A stretch of 64,000 nucleotides of DNA from Pseudomonas sp. ATCC 13867 (GCF_000349845.1 NC_020829.1:3355001-3419000), one strand, 5' to 3'. Positions 33,359-42,068 are shown, counted from the stretch's first letter. Numbers and translations: made by a program. The notes: a model not told the origin generated them from the letters alone.

Positions 33359-36007
33359 ATGCACGATATCGACCCCGTGGAAACCCAGGAATGGCTGGAC
33401 GCGCTGGAATCCGTACTGGAAAAGGAAGGTGAGGAGCGCGCCCACTACCTGATGACCCGCCTCGGTGAGCTGGCCAGCCGCACCGGCACCCAACTGCCCT
33501 ACGCCATCACCACGCCCTACCGCAACACCATCCCGGTCACCCATGAAGCCCGCATGCCCGGCGACCTGTTCATGGAGCGCCGCATCCGCTCGCTGGTGCG
33601 CTGGAATGCCCTGGCGATGGTGATGCGCGCCAACCACAAGGACTCGTCGCTGGGTGGACACATCTCCACCTTCGCCTCCTCGGCGACCCTCTACGACATC
33701 GGCTTCAACTACTTCTTCAACGGCCCCACCGACGAACACGCCGGCGACCTGATCTACTTCCAGGGCCACGCGTGCCCCGGCATCTACGCCCGCGCCTATA
33801 TCGAAGGCCTGCTGACGGACGAGCAACTGGTGAACTTCCGCCAGGAGGTGGACGGCAAGGGGCTCCCCTCCTACCCGCACCCGCGCCTGATGTCGCACTT
33901 CTGGCAGTTCCCGACCGTGTCGATGGGCCTGGGGCCGATCCAGGCGATCTACCAGGCGCGCTTCATGAAATACCTGGAAAGCCGCGGCTTCATTCCCGCC
34001 GGCAAGCAGAAGGTCTGGTGCTTCCTCGGCGACGGCGAAACCGATGAACCGGAATCCCTGGGCGCGATCTCCCTCGCCGGGCGCGAGAGGCTGGACAACC
34101 TGATCTTCGTGGTGAACTGCAATCTGCAGCGCCTCGACGGTCCGGTACGCGGCAACGGCAAGATCATCCAGGAGCTGGAAGGCGTATTCCGCGGCGCCAA
34201 CTGGAACGTGATCAAGGTGATCTGGGGCCGCTTCTGGGACCCACTCTTCGCCAAGGACACCACCGGCCTCTTGCAGGCACGGATGGATGCGGCGGTGGAC
34301 GGCGACTACCAGAACTACAAGGCCAAGGACGGCGCCTACGTCCGCGAGCACTTCTTCGGTACCCGGCCGGAGCTGCTGGAGATGGTCAAGGACCTCTCCG
34401 ACGAGGAAATCTGGAAGCTCAACCGGGGCGGGCACGACCCCTACAAGGTCTACGCCGCCTACCATGCCGCGGTGAACCACACCGGCCAGCCCAGCGTGGT
34501 GCTGGCCAAGACCATCAAGGGCTACGGCACCGGCACCGGCGAAGCGAAGAACATCGCGCACAACATCCACGAGGTCGACGTCGACAGCCTGCGCGCCTTC
34601 CGCGACCGTTTCGACATCCCGATCAAGGACGCGGACCTCGCCAAGCTGCCCTTCTACCGCCCCGACGAAGGCAGTGCCGAAGCACGCTACCTGAAGGAGC
34701 GCCGCGCCTCCCTGGGCGGCTTCATGCCCCATCGCCACGGCAACAGCCAGCGCATCCCGGCACCGCCGCTGGAAACCTTGAAAGCCATGCTCGACGGTAC
34801 CGGCGATCGCGAGATTTCCACCACGATGGCCTTCGTGCGGATCATCTCGCAACTGGTCAAGGACAAGGAGCTGGGCCCGCGCATCGTGCCGATCATCCCT
34901 GACGAAGCACGCACCTTCGGCATGGAAGGCATGTTCCGCCAGCTCGGCATCTACTCCTCGGTGGGCCAGCTCTACGAGCCGGTCGACAAGGAACAGCTGA
35001 TGTTCTATCGCGAGGACAAGAAGGGCCAGATTCTCGAGGAAGGCATCACCGAAGCCGGCGGCATGTCGTCGTTCATCGCCGCCGGCACCGCCTACAGCAA
35101 CTACCGCCAGCCGATGCTGCCGTTCTACATCTTCTACTCGATGTTCGGCTTCCAGCGCATCGGCGACCTGGCCTGGGCCGCCGGCGACAGCCTGACGCGC
35201 GGCTTCCTGCTCGGCGGCACCGCCGGGCGCACCACGCTCAACGGCGAGGGCCTGCAGCACGAGGACGGCCACAGCCACGTGCTGGCCTCGGTCATCCCCA
35301 ACTGCCGCACCTACGACCCGACCTACTCCTACGAGCTGGCGGTGATCATCCAGGAGGGCGTGCGGCAGATGATGCAGGAGCAGCAGGAGGTCTTCTACTA
35401 CATCACCGTGATGAACGAGAACTACCCGCACCCGCCGCTGCCCAAGGGTGTCGAGGCCGGGATCATCAAGGGCATGTACCTGCTCGACGAGGACAGGAAG
35501 GACGCGGCGCACCACGTGCAGTTGCTCGGCTCCGGGACCATCCTGCGCGAGGTCGAGGCCGCCGCGAGGATACTGCGCGAAGACTTCGGCATCGGCGCCG
35601 ACGTCTGGTCGGTACCCAGCTTCAACGAACTGCGCCGCGATGGCCTGGCGGTGGAGCGCTGGAACCGTCTGCATCCGGGCCAGAAGCCCAGGCCCAGCTA
35701 TGTCGAGCAATGCCTCTCCGGCCGGCGAGGGCCGGTGATCGCCTCCACCGACTACCTGAAGGTCTACGCCGAGCAGATCCGCCAGTGGGTACCGGGCAAG
35801 GAGTACAAGGTGCTGGGCACCGACGGCTTCGGCCGCAGCGACACCCGCGCCAAGCTCCGCCACTTCTTCGAGGTGGACCGTCACTGGGTAGTGCTGGCTG
35901 CGCTCGAAGCCCTGGCCGACCGTGGCGACCTCGAACCGAAGGTGGTGGCCGAGGCCATCGCCAGGTTCGGCCTCGATCCCGAGAAACCCAACCCGCTGGA
36001 TTGCTGA
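33359..36007 (+). CDS. aceE: Pyruvate dehydrogenase E1 component, homodimeric
   Basis: 882 residues, the standard length of the homodimeric AceE that oxidatively decarboxylates pyruvate using thiamine diphosphate and passes the acetyl group to the E2 lipoyl domains. The thiamine-binding motif runs from GDGETDEPES to VVNCN near residue 224-260. Other clear signatures are DLIYFQGHACPGIYARA and EDGHSHVLASVIPNC. It begins the aceEF operon; aceF starts 11 bases after the stop. Confidence 0.98.
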   Translation: MHDIDPVETQEWLDALESVLEKEGEERAHYLMTRLGELASRTGTQLPYAITTPYRNTIPVTHEARMPGDLFMERRIRSLVRWNALAMVMRANHKDSSLGGHISTFASSATLYDIGFNYFFNGPTDEHAGDLIYFQGHACPGIYARAYIEGLLTDEQLVNFRQEVDGKGLPSYPHPRLMSHFWQFPTVSMGLGPIQAIYQARFMKYLESRGFIPAGKQKVWCFLGDGETDEPESLGAISLAGRERLDNLIFVVNCNLQRLDGPVRGNGKIIQELEGVFRGANWNVIKVIWGRFWDPLFAKDTTGLLQARMDAAVDGDYQNYKAKDGAYVREHFFGTRPELLEMVKDLSDEEIWKLNRGGHDPYKVYAAYHAAVNHTGQPSVVLAKTIKGYGTGTGEAKNIAHNIHEVDVDSLRAFRDRFDIPIKDADLAKLPFYRPDEGSAEARYLKERRASLGGFMPHRHGNSQRIPAPPLETLKAMLDGTGDREISTTMAFVRIISQLVKDKELGPRIVPIIPDEARTFGMEGMFRQLGIYSSVGQLYEPVDKEQLMFYREDKKGQILEEGITEAGGMSSFIAAGTAYSNYRQPMLPFYIFYSMFGFQRIGDLAWAAGDSLTRGFLLGGTAGRTTLNGEGLQHEDGHSHVLASVIPNCRTYDPTYSYELAVIIQEGVRQMMQEQQEVFYYITVMNENYPHPPLPKGVEAGIIKGMYLLDEDRKDAAHHVQLLGSGTILREVEAAARILREDFGIGADVWSVPSFNELRRDGLAVERWNRLHPGQKPRPSYVEQCLSGRRGPVIASTDYLKVYAEQIRQWVPGKEYKVLGTDGFGRSDTRAKLRHFFEVDRHWVVLAALEALADRGDLEPKVVAEAIARFGLDPEKPNPLDC

Positions 36008-36018
36008 GGAGAGGCACG

Positions 36019-37944
36019 ATGAGCGAGACCATCCGCGTACCCGACATCGGCAACGGCCAGGGCGAAGTCATCGAACTGCTGGTCAAGGTCGGCGACCGCG
36101 TGGAGGCCGAACAGAGCCTGCTGACGCTGGAGTCGGACAAGGCCAGCATGGAAATCCCCTGTCCCCGCGCCGGCGTGGTGAAAGCCATCAAGGTGAAGAT
36201 CGGCGACACCCTCAAGGAAGGCGACGACATCCTCGAGCTGGAGGCCGAAGGCGGAGCCGCCGAAGCGCCGGCCCCCACCCCGCCCGCCGCCGCGGCTCCG
36301 AAACCGCCCGCAACGCCCGAGCCCCGACCCGCTGCCGGTGGCGGCGGCCTGGAAACCATCAAGGTCCCGGATATCGGCAACGGCCAGGGCGAGATCATCG
36401 AACTGATGGTCAAGGTCGGCGACCGCATCGAAGCCGACCAGAGCCTGCTGACCCTGGAATCCGACAAGGCCAGCATGGAAATCCCCGCGCCGAAAGCCGG
36501 CGTGGTGAAGGCGATCAAGGTGAAGATCGGCGACACGCTCAAGGAAGGCGACGACATCCTCGAGCTGGAAACCGAGGGTGGCGCGCCGGCCGCCAGCGCG
36601 CCCGCCGAACCGGCGCCGGCGGCGCAAGACACGCCCGCCGCAACACCGGCAACGGCACCCGCCCCTTCAGGTGGTGGCGTGGAAACCATCCGGGTGCCGG
36701 ACATCGGCAATGGCGAGGGCCAGGTCATCGAACTGATGGTCAAGGCCGGCGACCGCATCGAGGCCGACCAGAGCCTGCTGACCCTGGAATCCGACAAGGC
36801 CAGCATGGAAATCCCCGCGCCGAAAGCCGGCGTGGTGAAGGCGCTCCAGGTGAAGATCGGCGACACCCTCAAGGAAGGCGATGCCATCCTCGAACTGGAA
36901 GTCGCCGGTGGCGCCGCGCCGGCCCAGGCTCAATCCCGGGTTCAGACGCCCAGCGCGGAGCAGCCCGTCGCCAGGGCCGAGCCGCCCAAGGCGCCGGACG
37001 TCTCCCCGGTGGGCGCGCCCAGCCGCGATGGCGCCAAGGTCCATGCCGGTCCGGCGGTGCGCATGGTCGCCCGCGAGTTCGGTGTCGATCTCGCCCAGGT
37101 GAAAGGCACCGGTCCGAAAGACCGCATCCTCAAGGAGGACGTGCAGGCGTTCGTCAAGGAGCAGTTGCAACGCGGCAAGTCGGCGTCGGCCGGTACCACT
37201 GGCGGGGCTGGCATCCCGCCGATCCCGGAAGTCGACTTCAGCAAGTTCGGCGAAGTGGAAGAAGTCGCCATGACCCGCCTGATGCAGGTCGGCGCCGCCA
37301 ACCTGCACCGCAGCTGGCTCAACGTGCCCCACGTCACCCAGTTCGAGTCCGCCGACATCACCGAGGCGGAAGCCTTCCGCATCGCGCAGAAAGCGGCGGC
37401 GGAAAAGGCCGGGACCAAGCTGACCATCCTGCCGATCCTGCTCAAGGCCTGCGCCCATCTGCTGCGCGAGCTGCCGGACTTCAACAGCTCCCTGGCTCCC
37501 AGCGGCAAGGCGCTGATCCGCAAGAAGTACGTGCACATCGGCTTCGCCGTGGACACCCCGGACGGCCTGCTGGTGCCGGTGATCCGCGACGTCGACCGGA
37601 AGAGCCTGCTGCAACTGGCCGCCGAGGCCGCCGAACTGGCGGAGAAGGCGCGGACCAAGAAGCTCTCCGCCGACGCCATGCAGGGCGCCTGCTTCACCAT
37701 CTCCAGCCTGGGGCATATCGGCGGCACCGGCTTCACGCCGATCGTCAACGCGCCGGAAGTGGCGATCCTCGGCGTCAGCAAGGCGGCGATACAGCCGGTG
37801 TGGGACGGCAAGGCCTTCCAGCCGCGCCTGATGCTGCCGCTATCGCTGTCCTACGACCACCGGGTGATCAACGGCGCGGCGGCGGCGCGGTTCACCCGGC
37901 GGCTGGGCGAGTTGCTGGGGGATATTCGCAGTCTGCTGTTGTAA
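36019..37944 (+). CDS. aceF: Pyruvate dehydrogenase E2, dihydrolipoyl acetyltransferase
   Basis: 641 residues. Three lipoyl domains in a row (about 1-75, 112-190 and 223-300), each with the attachment lysine in ESDKASMEIP, separated by Ala/Pro-rich linkers, then the E3-binding domain (VHAGPAVRMVAREFGVDL), and the catalytic domain. The catalytic motif is DHRVINGAAAARF: Asn replaces the usual Asp, as in Azotobacter vinelandii E2 where His and Asn serve. The ATG at 36019 has GGAGAGG upstream; an open frame further upstream belongs to aceE shadow. A paired REP follows the stop. Confidence 0.98.
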   Translation: MSETIRVPDIGNGQGEVIELLVKVGDRVEAEQSLLTLESDKASMEIPCPRAGVVKAIKVKIGDTLKEGDDILELEAEGGAAEAPAPTPPAAAAPKPPATPEPRPAAGGGGLETIKVPDIGNGQGEIIELMVKVGDRIEADQSLLTLESDKASMEIPAPKAGVVKAIKVKIGDTLKEGDDILELETEGGAPAASAPAEPAPAAQDTPAATPATAPAPSGGGVETIRVPDIGNGEGQVIELMVKAGDRIEADQSLLTLESDKASMEIPAPKAGVVKALQVKIGDTLKEGDAILELEVAGGAAPAQAQSRVQTPSAEQPVARAEPPKAPDVSPVGAPSRDGAKVHAGPAVRMVAREFGVDLAQVKGTGPKDRILKEDVQAFVKEQLQRGKSASAGTTGGAGIPPIPEVDFSKFGEVEEVAMTRLMQVGAANLHRSWLNVPHVTQFESADITEAEAFRIAQKAAAEKAGTKLTILPILLKACAHLLRELPDFNSSLAPSGKALIRKKYVHIGFAVDTPDGLLVPVIRDVDRKSLLQLAAEAAELAEKARTKKLSADAMQGACFTISSLGHIGGTGFTPIVNAPEVAILGVSKAAIQPVWDGKAFQPRLMLPLSLSYDHRVINGAAAARFTRRLGELLGDIRSLLL

Positions 37945-37947
37945 CGC

Positions 37948-38020
37948 GGTTCGCGAGCAAGCTCGCTCCTACAGGTGGGGCAGGCCTGCTCTTCGCAGGA
38001 GCGGGCTTGCTCGCGAACCC
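37948..38020. repeat. Paired REP element after aceF
   Basis: Two inverted copies of the Pseudomonas REP core GCGAGCAAGCTCGCTCCTAC (the second imperfect) separated by a short spacer that is itself hairpin-forming. It sits between convergent aceF and persulfide dioxygenase. Similar pairs occur at 45561, 50802 and 52871. Confidence 0.9.
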
Positions 38021-38021
38021 A

Positions 38022-38885
38022 TCACATCCGATCCAGCGGAATCCTCAAATAGCGCACGCCGTTGTCCTCCGCCTCCGGCAGCACCCCACCGCGCATGTTC
38101 ACCTGGATCGACGGCCAGATCAGCGCTGGCGCATGCAGCGTCGCGTCGCGCTGCCGGCGCATGGCGACGAAAGCCTCCTCGCCCACGCCATCGTGCACGT
38201 GCACGTTGTCCCTGCGCTGCCGCGCGACGGTGGTTTCGTACGCGTGCTCCTGCCGATCCGGCGTCAGGTAGTCGTGGCACATGAACAGCCGGGTCTCGTC
38301 CGGCAGCGCGAACAATCGCTGGATCGAGCGGTACAGCTGGCGCGCATCGCCGCCTGGGAAGTCGCAGCGGGCGGTGCCGTAGTCGGGCATGAACAGGGTG
38401 TCGCCGACGAAGGCCGCATCGCCCACCCGGTAGGTCATGCACGCCGGCGTGTGGCCGGGGGTATGCAGCGCCTCGGCTTCCAGCTCACCAATGAAGAAAC
38501 GCTCGCCATCGCTGAACAGGTGGTCGAACTGGCTGCCGTCGCAGGGAAACGCCGCGCCCAGGTTGAGCAACCCGGCGAAGGTGTGCTGCACCGGCGCAAT
38601 GGCTGCGCCGATGGCCAGCCGCCCGCCCAGTTCGTCCTTGAGCCAGGCCGAGGCGGACAGGTGATCGGCATGCAGGTGGGTCTCCAGCAGCCACTCCACC
38701 GTCAGCCCCTGTTCGCGCACGTAGTCGCGGATGCTCCGGGCATTGCCGTAACCGATGCGTCCGGCGGCGGCATCGTAGTCGAGCACCGGGTCGACGATGG
38801 CGCAGCGCCCGGTGCCGGGGTCGGCCACCACATAGCTGTAGGTGGAGGTGGCCGGATCGAAGAAGGGTTGGAGAGTGGCGCTCAT
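38022..38885 (-). CDS. Persulfide dioxygenase (ETHE1/Blh-like metallo-beta-lactamase fold)
   Basis: 287 residues from the ATG at 38885 (GAGGAG upstream). Beta-lactamase-fold metal site THLHADHLSAS, LHTPGHTPACMTY, VGDTLFMPDYGTARCDFPGG; the latter with the extended C-terminal LIWPSIQVNMRGG is typical of the Blh group, the oxidative partner that turns glutathione persulfide to sulfite. The start overlaps the preceding YeeE-type gene by four bases, in an operon with a BigR-like repressor. This context strongly supports sulfide or persulfide detoxification. Confidence 0.92.
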   Translation of the reverse strand: MSATLQPFFDPATSTYSYVVADPGTGRCAIVDPVLDYDAAAGRIGYGNARSIRDYVREQGLTVEWLLETHLHADHLSASAWLKDELGGRLAIGAAIAPVQHTFAGLLNLGAAFPCDGSQFDHLFSDGERFFIGELEAEALHTPGHTPACMTYRVGDAAFVGDTLFMPDYGTARCDFPGGDARQLYRSIQRLFALPDETRLFMCHDYLTPDRQEHAYETTVARQRRDNVHVHDGVGEEAFVAMRRQRDATLHAPALIWPSIQVNMRGGVLPEAEDNGVRYLRIPLDRM

Positions 38886-39316
38886 GCGGGTCTCCTCGTC
38901 GCGTCGCGTTGCCATTCGTAGCCGGCGTGCAGGCCCACGCCCGCCAGCATGGCCAGGCAGAACAGCGCGCCCTGCCAGTAGCCGGCGGCAACGGTCACCA
39001 GCGCCGGTCCCGGACAGATGCCGGCAATCCCCCAGCCGACTCCGAACAACAGGCTTCCGCCGATCAGTTGGCCATCCAGATCGCGCCGCGTGGGCAACTG
39101 CATGGCCCCACCCAGCAGCGCGCGATCATGCCGCCGCGCCCAGGCGAAGAACGGCAGCGCCACGCCGATGGCGGCCGCCATCACCAGCGCCAGCGACGGG
39201 TCCCAGCGCCCGGCGAGATCGAGGAAACCCAGCACCTTCGCCGGATTGGCCAGCCCCGACAGCAGCAGGCCGACGCCGAACAGCAGCCCGGCCAGAAACG
39301 CGACGATCTTGCCCAT
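38882..39316 (-). CDS. YeeE/YedE-family half-transporter, second subunit (PmpB-like, DUF6691)
   Basis: 144 residues with four membrane segments; GLANPAKVLGFLDLAGRWDPSL and GWGIAGICPGPALVTVAAG are the conserved parts. YeeE/YedE proteins import thiosulfate or sulfur species; in split systems like this one a PmpA/PmpB pair makes the transporter. It lies three bases after its partner and overlaps the persulfide dioxygenase gene by four. Confidence 0.9.
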   Translation of the reverse strand: MGKIVAFLAGLLFGVGLLLSGLANPAKVLGFLDLAGRWDPSLALVMAAAIGVALPFFAWARRHDRALLGGAMQLPTRRDLDGQLIGGSLLFGVGWGIAGICPGPALVTVAAGYWQGALFCLAMLAGVGLHAGYEWQRDATRRPA

Positions 39317-39319
39317 GTC

Positions 39320-39748
39320 TCAGCCTCCCAGCAGGTGACGCAGGATGAACACGGTGGTGAAGCCGGTGCCCATGAAGCACAGCGTCGCCACCAGGGAGCG
39401 GCCGGACAGCCGCGACAGGCCACAGACGCCATGCCCGCTGGTGCAGCCGGAGCCGAAGCGGCTGCCGACGCCGACCAGCAACCCCGCCACCAGCAAGGTC
39501 GCCCAGCCGGCGTCGAAGCGAATCTCCGGCAGCGGCCGCAGCAGCGCCCACAGCAGCGGCGCCGCCAGCAGGCCGAGCAGGAACAGTGATCCCTCCCCGC
39601 CCCACGCGGCGCGCTTGAACAGGCCGCCGAGCAAACCGCTGATGCCGGCGATACGGCCATCGAGCACGGCGAAGAGCCCCGCCGCCAGCCCGATCAACGC
39701 GCCACCGGCCAGGGCGCTCCAGGGTGTGAAGCTGGTCCAGTCGATCAT
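39320..39748 (-). CDS. YeeE/YedE-family half-transporter, first subunit (PmpA-like)
   Basis: 142 residues from the ATG at 39748, with about four membrane segments. Signature: RFGSGCTSGHGVCGLSRLSGRSLVATLCFM, whose cysteine is the central sulfur-handling residue of the YeeE family. It overlaps the ArsR-type repressor stop by four bases. Paired with the next gene it should form a small-sulfur-compound channel in the inner membrane. Confidence 0.9.
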   Translation of the reverse strand: MIDWTSFTPWSALAGGALIGLAAGLFAVLDGRIAGISGLLGGLFKRAAWGGEGSLFLLGLLAAPLLWALLRPLPEIRFDAGWATLLVAGLLVGVGSRFGSGCTSGHGVCGLSRLSGRSLVATLCFMGTGFTTVFILRHLLGG

Positions 39749-40074
39749 TTCGCTGCCTCCGCGCAGAACAGCCGGTACAGCGTCTCGATCACCGCCAGCG
39801 CCTGCTGGCTGGCAATGCGGTAGTAGACCTGCTTGCCCTCGCGGCGGGTTTCCACCAGTTCTTCGCGGCGCAGCACGGCCAGTTGCTGCGACAGGGTGGG
39901 CTGGCTGATGCCGGTGAGGGCTTCCAGCTCGCCGACGTTCAGCTCGCCCTGGGCCAACTGGCAGAGCAGCATCAGGCGGTCGGTGTTGGCCAGCGCCTTG
40001 AGCAGCTGGCAGGCGGATTCGGCGGATTGATGCAGACGCAGCGCGTCGGCGGGGTCGAGCGTGGTGGCGGTCAT
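39745..40074 (-). CDS. ArsR-family persulfide-sensing repressor (BigR/SqrR-like)
   Basis: 109 residues, winged HTH of the ArsR family (HQSAESACQLLKALANTDRLMLLCQLAQGE, ISQPTLSQQLAVLRREELVETRREGKQVYYRI). Cys38 and Cys104 fit the pair that makes a tetrasulfide link in BigR and SqrR when cells contain persulfide, releasing the repressor. This, plus the operon (YeeE pair, persulfide dioxygenase), identifies it as the local sensor. Its own start is 22 bases from a perfect AT-rich palindrome, the likely operator. Confidence 0.92.
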   Translation of the reverse strand: MTATTLDPADALRLHQSAESACQLLKALANTDRLMLLCQLAQGELNVGELEALTGISQPTLSQQLAVLRREELVETRREGKQVYYRIASQQALAVIETLYRLFCAEAAK

Positions 40075-40095
40075 GGGAACGATCTACCAATAAAT

Positions 40096-40115
40096 AATCT
40101 ATATTTTTATAGATT
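40096..40115. promoter_or_regulatory. AATCTATA-TTTT-TATAGATT operator of the sulfide operon
   Basis: A perfect 8-bp inverted repeat around TTTT lies 22 bases upstream of the repressor start in the only AT-rich patch of the region. Its position over the expected promoter and its shape resemble BigR operators, so autorepression of the whole operon is likely. Confidence 0.75.
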
Positions 40116-40150
40116 GTTTTTCGTGCCCTGACCAGACCCTCAGGCCTTTC

Positions 40151-40402
40151 TCAGATCAGCGGCTGCTCATAGCGCCAGGCATCGGCAGCGTCCGCGTAGA
40201 ACCCCCGGATATGGCCGGAGCGCCGATAACCCCGCCATTCGTAGAGGCCGATGGCAACACTGTTATCGACGCGCACTGCAAGCCGCAGCACGTTGCAGCC
40301 GTGCCGCGCGGCGAACAGTTCCGCCTGCTCCAGCAGGCCACCGCCCAGCCCCCCCCTGCGCCAGAATCGACCTCGAACCGCTGCAGCCCATCGCCCGCCA
40401 GC
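40151..40402 (-). pseudogene. C-terminal remnant of a GNAT acetyltransferase
   Basis: Reading from 40402 down, an open frame without a start gives FWRRGGLGGGLLEQAELFAARHG, then VDNSVAIGLYEWRGYRRSGHI and ends ADAWRYEQPLI. That is the second half of a GNAT domain: the acetyl-CoA pyrophosphate loop (R-R-G-G-L-G) and the N-x-x-A-x-x-L-Y-x-x-x-G-F motif. The N-terminal half (about 70 residues) is missing, and upstream the frame has no start with a ribosome site. It is presumably decayed or truncated. An 8-C run at 40349 lies within it, so a frameshift in an otherwise intact gene is possible. Confidence 0.7.
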
Positions 40403-40707
40403 TGTTCGAGGCCTTCCCCTGCCCGATCCTGCTGGTGGACTTCCGCCGCACCGATGCCTGGCCTATCGCCGGTGCGCCCCCCGGCGCCCCGCACTAGCTG
40501 CGGGAGAACCATCGCCGACGCCCTCGACCGCTTCAGCCGGCGCGTCTGGCGCAGCCCAACTCGCGGCGCCTGGCGCGCTATGACCTGGCTATCCTGATCG
40601 CCATCGTCGTCTTCGGCACCGCGATCAACTATTTCGACCATCGCATGAGGCCGCGCGAGGTGCGCGAGCAGGCCAGGCGCAAGGCTCAGCCGAAGCGCAC
40701 GCAGTAG
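40366..40707 (+). pseudogene. Degenerate small membrane-protein gene with internal stop
   Basis: One plus-strand frame reads IDLEPLQPIARQLFEAFPCPILLVDF, hits a TAG at 40495, then continues as LRENHRRRPRPLQPARLAQP and YDLAILIAIVVFGTAINYF, a clear membrane segment, ending in a basic tail at 40707. GC at third positions is high throughout, as in real genes here, but no start codon exists after the internal TAG and none with support before. It may be two fused remnants or one gene with a nonsense change. The tail overlaps the convergent BNR gene end by 22 bases. Confidence 0.5.
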
Positions 40708-41789
40708 ATCGGCGGCAGGTTGGCCGAGAGGCATTGCCAATGGTCGCCACCATTCTCCGACAGCCACAGCCCACCGGTGGTGGAGCCCATCGCCAGGCAC
40801 ACACCATCGTCGTCCACCGCCAGGCCGTGGCGGTACACCAGGTCGAATGCCGGGCCTTGCGGCAGTCCGCCGTCCAGCACCTCGAAACTGGCGCCGCCAT
40901 CGCGGGTACGGGTAACCACGAAGCGGCCGTCCACCGGCACCCGGCATTCGTCCTTCACCGCCGGGACGAACCAAGCGGTATCCGGCTGGGTCGGGTGCAC
41001 CGCGACGGCGAAGCCGAAGCTGGAGGGTTTGACCGGCACATCGTGCCAGCGCGCGCCGCCATCGGCGGAGGTGAAGATGCCGTTGTGGTGCTGCACCCAC
41101 AGGCGGTCGGGTTGCGCCGGGCACTGCACCAGGCGGTGCGGGTCCTGGATGGCACCGTCCTCGCGCAGTTCCGGCGGCATGTAGTCGGCGTACATGCCCG
41201 CCGTGGTGTTGCGCCAGTTGGCGCCGCCGTCGTCGCTCTGCCAGACGCCGCCGCAGGACACCCCCACGGTCAGGTGCTGGCTGTCGCGCGGATCCACGCT
41301 GACCGAGTGGATGCCCGGCCAGTCGTAGCCGCCGCCGAACCAGCGGGCGCGCTCGGGGCGGTCCCATAGCGAACGATTCAGCTCCCAGCTGTCGCCAGCG
41401 TCGGCGCTGCGGAACAGCCCGCCGGGAATGGTCCCGGCCCAGAGCACGCCCGGTTCGCTGGCGCCGCCGGTCTCCAGGCACCAGATCTGTTGCAGGGTCC
41501 AGGGCGCGGGCGGGGCATCGCCCTCCTTCGGGGTCGGCAATGGGTCCGGCTGCGGCGGGTAGACCGGCACGGCGACCTCCTGCCAGGCCTCGCCGGGACG
41601 CTGGCGCCACAGCTTGCAGCCGAAGTGGCCGAGGTTGAGGGCGGCGTAGAGGGTTTCGTCGCGGGGATCGGCCAGCACCATGCTCAGGGGCTCGCCGATA
41701 AATTCGCGGCGCGCCTCCTGCCAGCCGTTCGCGCCACGCTGGAAGGTGAACAGCCCCTTGCGGGTCGCCACCAGCAGTCGATCGTCCAT
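40686..41789 (-). CDS. BNR/Asp-box beta-propeller protein
   Basis: 367 residues, cytoplasmic. Several Asp-box (S-x-D-x-G-x-x-W) repeats: RSADAGDSWELN, QSDDGGANWRNT, TSADGGARWHDV, RTRDGGASFEV and SENGGDHWQC. Such propellers occur in sialidases and in many uncharacterised proteins. Neither the catalytic Arg triad nor other sialidase features are evident, so enzymatic sialidase is unlikely. AGGAGG precedes the ATG. It lies nine bases downstream of a MoaD/ThiS-like gene; this pair recurs in many proteobacteria with unknown role. Confidence 0.9.
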   Translation of the reverse strand: MDDRLLVATRKGLFTFQRGANGWQEARREFIGEPLSMVLADPRDETLYAALNLGHFGCKLWRQRPGEAWQEVAVPVYPPQPDPLPTPKEGDAPPAPWTLQQIWCLETGGASEPGVLWAGTIPGGLFRSADAGDSWELNRSLWDRPERARWFGGGYDWPGIHSVSVDPRDSQHLTVGVSCGGVWQSDDGGANWRNTTAGMYADYMPPELREDGAIQDPHRLVQCPAQPDRLWVQHHNGIFTSADGGARWHDVPVKPSSFGFAVAVHPTQPDTAWFVPAVKDECRVPVDGRFVVTRTRDGGASFEVLDGGLPQGPAFDLVYRHGLAVDDDGVCLAMGSTTGGLWLSENGGDHWQCLSANLPPIYCVRFG

Positions 41790-41798
41790 TTCCGCCTC

Positions 41799-42068
41799 CT
41801 AACCGCCGCTCAGGGCCTGGACCACGTAGACCTCACTGTCCGCCGCCAGCGCATCGCTGAGGCGGGCGCGGTCGCGCAGGCGCAGGCCGTCGATGAATAT
41901 CGTCAGGTGCCGGCGCAGCCCGCCCTGGTCGTCCAGCAGGTAGCCGCGCAGGGCCGGCGCCTCGGCGAATACCGTCTCCAGCGCCGCGCGCAACGTCGGC
42001 GCCGCCAGCTCGCGTTCCTCCAGTGCGACGTGGCGCTGGATCGAGGGAGCGAAGACGATGCGGCACAT
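41799..42068 (-). CDS. MoaD/ThiS-like sulfur-carrier domain protein
   Basis: 89 residues. The sequence has the ubiquitin-like beta-grasp layout of MoaD/ThiS proteins and ends in Gly-Gly (VVQALSGG), as a sulfur carrier or protein-conjugated modifier must. LFIDG-like and VYVVQALSGG ends match. The start ATG at 42068 lacks a strong ribosome site, and an open frame extends upstream, but the conserved core starts here. Paired with the BNR-repeat gene as an operon. Confidence 0.85.
   Translation of the reverse strand: MCRIVFAPSIQRHVALEERELAAPTLRAALETVFAEAPALRGYLLDDQGGLRRHLTIFIDGLRLRDRARLSDALAADSEVYVVQALSGG

Noticed and set aside
32990-35884. Long antisense frame opposite aceE
   Set aside because: Same effect; the plus strand encodes full-length AceE and the antisense product has no family pattern or start signal.
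36019-36950. Regularly spaced repeats in aceF as a CRISPR-like array
   Set aside because: They are three lipoyl domains in one open frame with about 330-base spacing.
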